In this document: one piece after another, positions 6,551 to 10,784 of the stretch | Position numbering within the stretch: position 1 is the first letter of the stretch | Layout: every line of letters begins with the position of its first letter | Source of the DNA: Candidatus Hydrogenedentota bacterium | GTDB lineage: Bacteria; Hydrogenedentota; Hydrogenedentia; Hydrogenedentales; SLHB01 | Direction: 5' to 3' | NCBI GenBank assembly: GCA_013349485.1 | Contig: DUZM01000109.1 | Location: 1-10,784 of the forward strand | Length of the DNA stretch: 10,784 nt | The notes under the pieces: generated by a model | Database searches by the model: none | What the model was told of the DNA's origin: nothing | The model's input: the letters and a program-made list of their open reading frames with translations, nothing else | Position numbers and translations under genes: made by a program

Positions 6551-6577
6551 GTTGGCGCGTTTATTGGGCGTGCCAAC
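6551..6577 (-). other. Hairpin at the expected 5' end of the Trm112 transcript
   Basis: GTTGGC (6551-6556) and GCCAAC (6572-6577) are perfect inverted repeats around a 15-base interior that can pair further with mismatches. The predicted RNA start (about 6577) coincides with the outer edge of the stem, so the mRNA could begin with a 5' hairpin, which often protects messages from decay. There is no T-run, so it is not a terminator. Confidence 0.4.
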
Positions 6578-6583
6578 GCGGCC

Positions 6584-6612
6584 ATTGTAACCTATCGGCG
6601 GAACGTCGCCAA
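6584..6612 (-). promoter_or_regulatory. Sigma-70-like promoter for the Trm112 / CBM9 unit
   Basis: Read on the minus strand: TTGGCG (-35, at 6607-6612), a 17-base spacer, then TACAAT (-10, at 6584-6589). Matches are four and five of six to the consensus. RNA would start near 6577, about 100 bases before the Trm112 start. It lies in the 171-base gap (6479-6649) after the rfbA stop, so the downstream genes need not depend on the rfbA promoter. Confidence 0.55.
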
Positions 6613-6649
6613 TCCCGGCCCACGGCGCTTCCTCAGGCGCGGGGCGGTT

Positions 6650-7378
6650 TCAGACCTCGACGCCCTTCTCGCGGGCCACCAACACGTTCGACCGCAGCAG
6701 GGCCTCGAAACTGCCGCAGTCCGCCCACCATCCGTCAATGATTTCGTACGTCATCGTGCCGCGTCGGATATAGGCGTTATTCACGTCGGTGATCTCGAGT
6801 TCGCCTCGCGAACTGGGTTCGAGCGCGCTGCAGATCTCGAACACGTTTTTGTCATACATGTAAATTCCGATAACGGCCAGGTTGGACGGCGGGACCTCGG
6901 GTTTCTCGATGATGCGGGTGACTTTGTCGCCGTCGAGCACCGCCACGCCGAACTCTTGCGGATGCTCGACTTCCTTTAGGAATATCTTAGCGCCTTCCGG
7001 CTGGCGCTCGAAATCCTCGACGGCCTTTCTTATGCTCCCTTGAATGAAGTTGTCGCCCAGCACGACAACGACTTTGTCGTCGCCGACGAAATGGCGCGTG
7101 AGGGAAAGCGCGTCCGCGATGCCTCCTTCGGTTTTCTGGTAGGTGTAATGCATTTGCCGCAGGCCGAAATCCTCGCCGTTTCGCAGCAGCCTGAGAAACT
7201 CACCTGCGTTGTTGCCGCCCGTCACAATCATGACTTCCTGGATCCCCGCGTCAACGAGCGTTTGTACAGGATAGAATATCATCGGCTTGTCGTAGACGGG
7301 CAGCAGATGCTTGTTGGTAACGCGCGTAAGCGGACGCAGCCGAGTCCCCAGTCCGCCTGCAAGGACAACGCCTTTCAT
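6650..7378 (-). CDS. rfbA: Glucose-1-phosphate thymidylyltransferase, short form
   Basis: Makes dTDP-glucose from dTTP and glucose 1-phosphate, the first step of the dTDP-rhamnose and related sugar pathways in the cytoplasm. The 242 residues carry the nucleotide-binding GGLGTRLRPLT (8-18), KHLLPVYDKPMI (23-34), VVVVLGDNFIQG (103-114) with the metal-binding Asp109, EFGVAVLDGDKVTRIIEKP (142-160), IGIYMYD (170-176) and SRGELEITDVNNAYI (190-204). Classic RmlA proteins are about 290 residues; this one ends near residue 240 and lacks the C-terminal helices that form the allosteric site in the long form. Such short versions are known in many bacteria. No rmlB, rmlC or rmlD is nearby. The GGGGGAA Shine-Dalgarno lies six bases before the ATG. 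A very close nucleotidyltransferase with another sugar substrate cannot be excluded. Confidence 0.9.
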   Translation of the reverse strand: MKGVVLAGGLGTRLRPLTRVTNKHLLPVYDKPMIFYPVQTLVDAGIQEVMIVTGGNNAGEFLRLLRNGEDFGLRQMHYTYQKTEGGIADALSLTRHFVGDDKVVVVLGDNFIQGSIRKAVEDFERQPEGAKIFLKEVEHPQEFGVAVLDGDKVTRIIEKPEVPPSNLAVIGIYMYDKNVFEICSALEPSSRGELEITDVNNAYIRRGTMTYEIIDGWWADCGSFEALLRSNVLVAREKGVEV

Positions 7379-7424
7379 GGTAAGTTCCCCCGTGTTGCGA
7401 AACAGCTTGCCTTAATCGAGAGCA

Positions 7425-7454
7425 ACTATAAATTGCCCGCCCGGCTATTTGCAA
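7425..7454 (-). promoter_or_regulatory. Sigma-70-like promoter for rfbA
   Basis: On the minus strand: TTGCAA (-35, 7449-7454), an 18-base spacer and TATAGT (-10, 7425-7430, five of six matches). RNA would start near 7418, giving a leader of about 40 bases before the rfbA ATG. Confidence 0.5.
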
Positions 7455-7487
7455 GGAGGGTGCTGCTCCTCGGTAGGAAGCGTGGTC

Positions 7488-7502
7488 CTGTCCGGAGGAC
7501 AG
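7488..7502. repeat. Short inverted repeat CTGTCC / GGACAG
   Basis: CTGTCC (7488-7493) and GGACAG (7497-7502) form a 6-bp stem with a three-base loop, 34 bases upstream of the rfbA -35. It could be an operator or part of the transcript end of the upstream gene. No protein can be assigned. Confidence 0.35.
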
Positions 7503-7545
7503 TGACGCGAAGTATTGGCCCCGGGGGAGGGTCAAATGGGTGCGG

Positions 7546-7576
7546 GGCGCCGCCCCATAGGGCATGGGGCGGCGCC
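7546..7576. terminator. Strong 12-bp GC hairpin after the DUF5610-like gene
   Basis: GGCGCCGCCCCA (7546-7557) and TGGGGCGGCGCC (7565-7576) are perfect inverted copies with a 7-base loop. The hairpin lies 30 bases after the stop of the DUF5610-like gene (minus strand) and before the rfbA promoter, a sensible place for transcription to end. No U-run follows in either direction, so a classical intrinsic terminator is not supported. It may act as a U-less terminator, an mRNA 3'-end stabiliser or a dispersed palindrome. Confidence 0.5.
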
Positions 7577-7605
7577 TGCGGGCAGTGTGGGCCGGTGTGG
7601 TGCGT

Positions 7606-8133
7606 CTAACTAAGACCGTTCTGGACGAAATCGCTCAGTCGGTCTTGGATGATGTCCGCGGTGCGGTTGATGTTGTCGTCGACCTCCGGCGTGAGCGCGT
7701 TCAACGCGTTAAGTATAGTGCGGGCCTCCTCGATCCCCTGTTCGATGGCGCCGCCGATGAAACCGGCAAACTGCTTTCGCGCTTCGTCTTCGCCGAGCTC
7801 CTCGTGGTTGTCCCACCATCCATGGAATGCGCCGAGTGCAAACTCGACGATGCGCTCGGCAGTCGCTTCGGGCGACGTGTCGAGCGCGGCCCCTTCTGGG
7901 ATCCCGAGTTCGGCCCGGGCCTCCTCGACCACGGCATAGAGCTTCTGCATCGCCCGCTCGACGAGGATGTTCATGGCCTGAACATCGGTCACGGGCTCGT
8001 TGAGGCCGAATTCAACCGTGTCGTCTGTCTCGTGTGGATGCGGATCGGCCGGCTGGGGCGCTACCCACTGTTGCGTGTACAGCTCGGCATACAGCGTCGT
8101 CTGGACGTTGACTGCGGCAATCCCGTTAACCAT
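7606..8133 (-). CDS. DUF5610-like protein of unknown function
   Basis: A 175-residue soluble protein with no signal peptide or membrane helix. The first 45 residues are low in structure (VQTTLYAELYTQQWVAPQP, then a His/Asp-rich stretch). From about 50 on it is helical and acidic: MNILVERAMQKLYAVVEEA, then SPEATAERIVEFALGAFHGWW (about 87-107), DEARKQFAGFIGGAIEQGIEEA (about 116-137) and a last helix with TADIIQDRLSDF. The ERIVxFxxGxF...F...IxGAIxxGxxEA pattern recalls Pfam DUF5610, whose function is not known to me. The ATG at 8133 has GAGGGTAGGA upstream. It is divergent from the release-factor-like gene and has a strong hairpin after its stop, so it is probably a single-gene unit. Confidence 0.7.
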   Translation of the reverse strand: MVNGIAAVNVQTTLYAELYTQQWVAPQPADPHPHETDDTVEFGLNEPVTDVQAMNILVERAMQKLYAVVEEARAELGIPEGAALDTSPEATAERIVEFALGAFHGWWDNHEELGEDEARKQFAGFIGGAIEQGIEEARTILNALNALTPEVDDNINRTADIIQDRLSDFVQNGLS

Positions 8134-8238
8134 AGTCCTACCCTCGCATTGAGTTTATCTTCCGCGGCATGGAAAACAACCGTCGCTACAAGCTATTATC
8201 GGCAGAATCGCTGCAGGACTTAACGTCGGCAGGGCGGA
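8134..8238. promoter_or_regulatory. Divergent promoter region between the DUF5610-like and GGQ-protein genes
   Basis: A 105-base gap. For the minus strand, GATAAT (revcomp of 8195-8200, five of six matches) follows a poor -35 TTAAGT at 17 bases. On the plus strand TATTAT (8194-8199) overlaps it and has no clear -35. The overlap would make the two directions compete. Weak evidence. Confidence 0.3.
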
Positions 8239-8583
8239 ATGGTCGCCGGTGGGAACGCCATGCAGATCCCGTGTGAGGACATCAAGATCACGTTCTACAA
8301 GAGCTCGGGGCCGGGTGGACAGAAGAAGAACACCACCCTGTCGGCCGTCCGTGTACTGCATCTGCCGACGGGCATCATGGTGGTGTCCACGGCGGCCCGC
8401 TCGCAGCACCAGAACAAGCAATTGGCATTGAAGGAGTTAGAACGACGCCTCGCGGCACGGCGCAGGCGGCGGCGGCCGCGACTCGCCAGCCGGCCTACCC
8501 CGGGCGCTGTCGAGCGCCGTGTTCAGCGCAAGAAACGCCGCGGCGCTCTCAAGAGGCTTCGCCGGCCTCCTCACGACGAATAA
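8239..8583 (+). CDS. Small GGQ-domain peptide-chain release-factor-like protein (ribosome rescue type)
   Basis: A 114-residue protein consisting of only the class-I release-factor catalytic domain. The KSSGPGGQKKNTTLSAVR block (21-38) has the GGQ (26-28) that triggers peptidyl-tRNA hydrolysis, followed by HLPTGIMVVS (41-50) and RSQHQNKQLALKELERRL (54-71). The tail (about 74-110) is dense in Arg and Lys, as in ArfB/YaeJ, where a basic tail enters the empty mRNA channel. There is no codon-recognition domain, so codon-independent rescue of stalled ribosomes is the likely role. The usual GGQHVN is GGQKKN here. ATG 8239 has AGGGCGGA just upstream; a second in-frame ATG at 8260 (GGGAA upstream) would give 107 residues and is equally possible. 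Its 3' end overlaps the HD-GYP gene by 35 bases, tail to tail. Confidence 0.82.
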   Translation: MVAGGNAMQIPCEDIKITFYKSSGPGGQKKNTTLSAVRVLHLPTGIMVVSTAARSQHQNKQLALKELERRLAARRRRRRPRLASRPTPGAVERRVQRKKRRGALKRLRRPPHDE

Positions 8584-9856
8584 CGGGGTCCTCGGTGACC
8601 GTTCGGAAGAACTCGCCGTACTCCTCGCTGGCTGCGCGCTGGGCGCGGACGCGCAACGCGTTGATGGCGTCAAAATCGTTGCGCACCAGGGAGACGACGT
8701 CGCCGTCCAGCTCGATGGAGTCCACCATCCTGTCCAACGCGGCCAAGGCTTCGTCGCTCGTCATGCCGGCTCGGTAGGGCCGATCCTCCGTGATGGCCGT
8801 GAAAACGTCTGCTACGGCCAGCAGGCGCGCGCCTAGAGGGAGTTCCGGCGCGCTGAGATGAAATGGGTAGCCGCGCCCATTGAGGCGCTCTTGGTGAAAC
8901 GAGGCCCAGTTGCGGATTTGGCGGAGGCCTTCGATGGGTTCGAGTATGCGGAACGTGTGGTACACGTGACCGCGCATGACGGCAAACTCGTCCTCGGTAA
9001 GTCGGGCCGGTTTTTCAAGGATTTCGAGAGGTATCGCCAGCTTACCCACATCGTGCAGACGGCTTGCCACGCTCATCTCATGGCACTCGCGCTCCGAGAA
9101 CCCCGCACACTGAGCCAGCGCGTCAGCCGTGGCCCTCACCCCGCTGCAGTGCGTGGCCGTGTAGTGGCTTCTGAAATCGATGAGCCGCCGAAACAAATCC
9201 GAAAACCGCCCCAACCCGTTGATATCCAGTCCGAGCGTCCCAAGCTGTGAGCGTTGACGCAAGACCCACTTAAGGTCCGGCGACGCCAAGTCCAGCCAGA
9301 AGTATTCCTTGACGGCCAGGCCCTCGAAGGCCGATACGAGTTCCGGCGCAAACATCTTTCCCGATTGCTCGCTAATGCGCGCGCGGATAGCGTCAACGTT
9401 CCCGAGCACGGACGGGCCGGGCTTTACCAACACGGCTATTCGATCGGCCAGGTGCAGGATATGGCTCTCGAGGGGCACTTCGACGCCCGCGAACTCCTTT
9501 CCTTGGCCGCCGTTCCACGGCACGTGGTGGAAAAGGACCATGCCAGCCGTTTCGGCGAATGGTTCAAACATGGTTAGCAGCATGCCGCCTATCTTGGCAT
9601 GGCGGTGCGGTCTCGCAAGCTCGAACGCCAGTGTGTCCTGGCGCTCCTTTGCAGAGAATGCGCCGATGTCGTGCAAGGCGCCGGCAACGGTCAGCGCGTT
9701 GCGTTGGCGCTGCGGCAGGCCAAGCTCGGCCGCCAGTGCGGTTGCCACGTAGGCCACCTGCATGTGGTGATTGACCACGGCGGGGCTAACCAAATCGAGC
9801 GCGTCCGAAACGCACGCGACCAAGTCAAACAACGGGATGCGTGTTTCCCGATCCAT
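8549..9856 (-). CDS. Tandem HD / HD-GYP domain phosphohydrolase (possible cyclic-di-GMP phosphodiesterase)
   Basis: A 435-residue cytoplasmic protein with two HD domains. The first (about 1-160) keeps NHH (29-31), HD (62-63), HHVPWNGG (110-117) and ADR (D138), but its GYP loop is replaced, so it is a degenerate HD-GYP. The second (about 215-390) has a full frame: His236, ASRLHDVGK (HD 268-269, K272), H297, FHQERLNGRGYP (320-331) and VADVFTAITEDRPYR (348-362). HD-GYP enzymes hydrolyse cyclic di-GMP. Here the usual HHE of the GYP motif reads HQE, changing one residue that is a metal ligand in characterised relatives. No receiver or sensor domain is attached. I chose ATG 9856 because the family begins near LFDLVACVSDALDLVSP and a promoter near 9946 would leave no leader for ATG 9934 (a 461-residue alternative). 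Confidence 0.85.
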   Translation of the reverse strand: MDRETRIPLFDLVACVSDALDLVSPAVVNHHMQVAYVATALAAELGLPQRQRNALTVAGALHDIGAFSAKERQDTLAFELARPHRHAKIGGMLLTMFEPFAETAGMVLFHHVPWNGGQGKEFAGVEVPLESHILHLADRIAVLVKPGPSVLGNVDAIRARISEQSGKMFAPELVSAFEGLAVKEYFWLDLASPDLKWVLRQRSQLGTLGLDINGLGRFSDLFRRLIDFRSHYTATHCSGVRATADALAQCAGFSERECHEMSVASRLHDVGKLAIPLEILEKPARLTEDEFAVMRGHVYHTFRILEPIEGLRQIRNWASFHQERLNGRGYPFHLSAPELPLGARLLAVADVFTAITEDRPYRAGMTSDEALAALDRMVDSIELDGDVVSLVRNDFDAINALRVRAQRAASEEYGEFFRTVTEDPVIRREEAGEAS

Positions 9857-9945
9857 TGGAGCCCCCAATTCTATTGTGAAGGAACGTGGGCCAACGCGCC
9901 GGCCTATGTGCGCCCCCACGACCATCGCCTTCATAATCCTACCAC

Positions 9946-9954
9946 ATTTTATCA
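9946..9954 (-). promoter_or_regulatory. Extended -10 promoter for the HD-GYP gene
   Basis: On the minus strand TG-A-TAAAAT (revcomp of 9946-9954) is an extended -10 with five of six matches. RNA would start near 9939 and leave a leader of about 83 bases before ATG 9856. No -35 at a proper distance was found, which this promoter class tolerates. Confidence 0.45.
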
Positions 9955-10078
9955 GGCTTTTGGTCGCAATCGAGCTATCAACGTCGAAGTATGCGCTCTT
10001 GGCCGCCAGAAAGCCGGCAGCCTTTTCCTGGCTAGGCAGATGCGTTGCCGAAGTAAGGTCCTATTCGCGGCCGCGCTG

Positions 10079-10087
10079 TGGTATAAT
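10079..10087 (+). promoter_or_regulatory. Extended -10 promoter for the lipoprotein gene
   Basis: TG-G-TATAAT at 10079-10087 is a perfect extended -10 consensus. No clear -35 lies 16-18 bases upstream. RNA would start near 10094, giving a leader of about 64 bases before the ATG at 10158. The AAGGAG Shine-Dalgarno (10147-10152) is five bases before the start. Confidence 0.65.
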
Positions 10088-10157
10088 TAGCGTCCCCGTG
10101 TTCACCCAGGAAGTGGGCCGTTTTTTGTGGATTCTGAATCTGCATGAAGGAGTAACC

Positions 10158-10784
10158 ATGCCAAATCGAGCAATCCGTGGGGCGACGCCGCTCATTGTTA
10201 TTCTACTGTCGGGATGCGCCACAACGCCGTTCGACCCGGCAACGACCTTTACCCGGCAGGTTTCGATGGCCTGGTCGTTGCAGTCCCTGCAAGACGAAAT
10301 GGTGGTGAAGATTTCGCCTGCGCGCCAAACGCTGCGTTTTGCCGGGACGACCGGGTTGGTTATTGGCGCCGGCATAGACGCCGTGGCCAACAGCAAACAC
10401 CGGGAAGCCATTCGCGAGGCGCTTGGAGACTATGACGCCGAGGGCGTTTTCGAGGCGCGCTTGCGTGCGGGACTCGAGGGGGCTGTGCCGGGCCGTATCG
10501 AGCGCGTGGCGCCGCTGGGCTCGACGGGCGGGTTTAAGAACCGGGCCGAGGCCGAAGCCGCCCGATTGGGTCGCCTCGCCGAAGCGGGCGCCGATTTCCT
10601 GCTCGACATCGAGACGACCTACGGGCTGTTCGGGTACGAGGGTGTGCTTGTGGTCAGGCTCGAGGGCGACCTATACCGTGTCGCCGACGGGAAGCGGCTT
10701 TGGCGCAACGCGCTTGTGGCTTCCACGGGGCCGGTTCTTGCGGACGCCAGGCTGAGCGACCCCGCCAAGTCCGGACTGATCCCG
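10158..10784 (+). CDS. Predicted outer-membrane or periplasmic lipoprotein (3' partial)
   Basis: The frame is open to the window end, with 209 codons visible. It starts at ATG 10158 with a strong AAGGAG Shine-Dalgarno. A short hydrophobic signal ends in the lipobox LLSGC (16-20), so Cys20 should be lipidated by Lgt and cut by LspA; the residue after Cys is Ala, which in Gram-negatives favours transfer to the outer membrane. The mature part has a weak hydrophobic Gly-rich stretch (GTTGLVIGAGIDAVA, 63-77), a Glu/Arg/Ala-rich helical region, and then a beta-rich part (LLDIETTYGLFGYEG and VVRLEGDLYRVADGKRLWRN). The last resembles lipoproteins that report a value combined from parts, but I recognise no named family. 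No function is assigned. It is alone in this direction at the edge of the window. Confidence 0.82.
   Translation, partial: MPNRAIRGATPLIVILLSGCATTPFDPATTFTRQVSMAWSLQSLQDEMVVKISPARQTLRFAGTTGLVIGAGIDAVANSKHREAIREALGDYDAEGVFEARLRAGLEGAVPGRIERVAPLGSTGGFKNRAEAEAARLGRLAEAGADFLLDIETTYGLFGYEGVLVVRLEGDLYRVADGKRLWRNALVASTGPVLADARLSDPAKSGLIP

Larger units (their letters stand above)
9857..10157. other. Divergent upstream region between the HD-GYP and lipoprotein genes
   Basis: About 300 bases with no convincing gene. It holds two facing extended -10 promoters (listed separately), the leader of the HD-GYP gene (including a 26-codon in-frame extension that could be translated from 9934) and the leader of the lipoprotein gene. 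No tRNA, repeat or riboswitch fold was recognised. Confidence 0.6.

Noticed and set aside
7564..8223. Plus-strand 219-aa ORF opposite the DUF5610-like gene
   Set aside because: Opposite the supported gene, it is Val/Arg-rich and gives no family signal. The sense frame has a good start and conserved helices.
9857..9934. 26-codon upstream extension of the HD-GYP gene (ATG 9934)
   Set aside because: Homologues begin near residue 27, and the predicted transcript start leaves no space for a ribosome site at 9934. Kept as an alternative only.
10105..10126. Weak hairpin CCCA...TGGG followed by a T6 run in the lipoprotein leader
   Set aside because: The stem has only four pairs and three bases separate it from the T-run, so an attenuator or terminator is not supported.

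Overview
This 10.8-kb window is GC-rich and comes from a Gram-negative-type bacterium: it encodes a lipoprotein with a lipobox, a glucose-1-phosphate thymidylyltransferase and signal-peptide proteins. Very long Glu-Gly repeats just before a C-terminal membrane tag, a CBM9-like secreted protein, a single-cysteine Trm112 variant and the DDN-type glycan-associated domain suggest a PVC- or Hydrogenedentes-like uncultured lineage. That placement is inference from family recall; no marker gene proves it. No rRNA, tRNA, CRISPR array, transposase or phage gene was seen.

Layout: 1-2114 (+) holds the C-terminal part of a carbohydrate-related protein, cut by the window edge, then a MenA/UbiA-type membrane prenyltransferase. 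2115-2376 is a promoter region. 2377-4101 (+) is a secreted lysyl-endopeptidase-like serine protease followed by 38 Glu-Gly pairs and a C-terminal anchor or sorting tag. It converges on a minus-strand block running from 7378 down to 4118. In transcription order this block is rfbA/rmlA, a Trm112-family protein, a CBM9-like secreted protein, a DPM/GtrB-like GT2 glycosyltransferase and a DUF2304 membrane protein. Recognisable promoters lie before rfbA and before the Trm112 gene, so this is at least two transcription units. 7606-8133 (-) is a DUF5610-like protein, divergent from a small GGQ release-factor-like protein (8239-8583, +). The latter overlaps tail-to-tail with a tandem-HD / HD-GYP phosphodiesterase-like protein (8549-9856, -). 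A divergent promoter region separates that gene from a lipoprotein gene (10158 to the window end, +).

Common theme: much of the window concerns the cell surface. It has nucleotide-sugar synthesis (RfbA), lipid-linked sugar transfer (GT2 + DUF2304), isoprenoid chemistry (UbiA), glycan binding (CBM9) and surface-anchored proteolysis. The HD-GYP protein may add nucleotide signalling, and the GGQ protein probably works in ribosome rescue. The genes look like housekeeping and accessory envelope genes, not one tight operon.

The most unusual features are the protease with its repeat and tag (including a nested 30-nt DNA repeat and a G-quadruplex-type run), the single-cysteine Trm112 variant, the HD-GYP protein with a changed metal-ligand position, and an inverted pair of purine-rich repeats between the CBM9 and GT2 genes.
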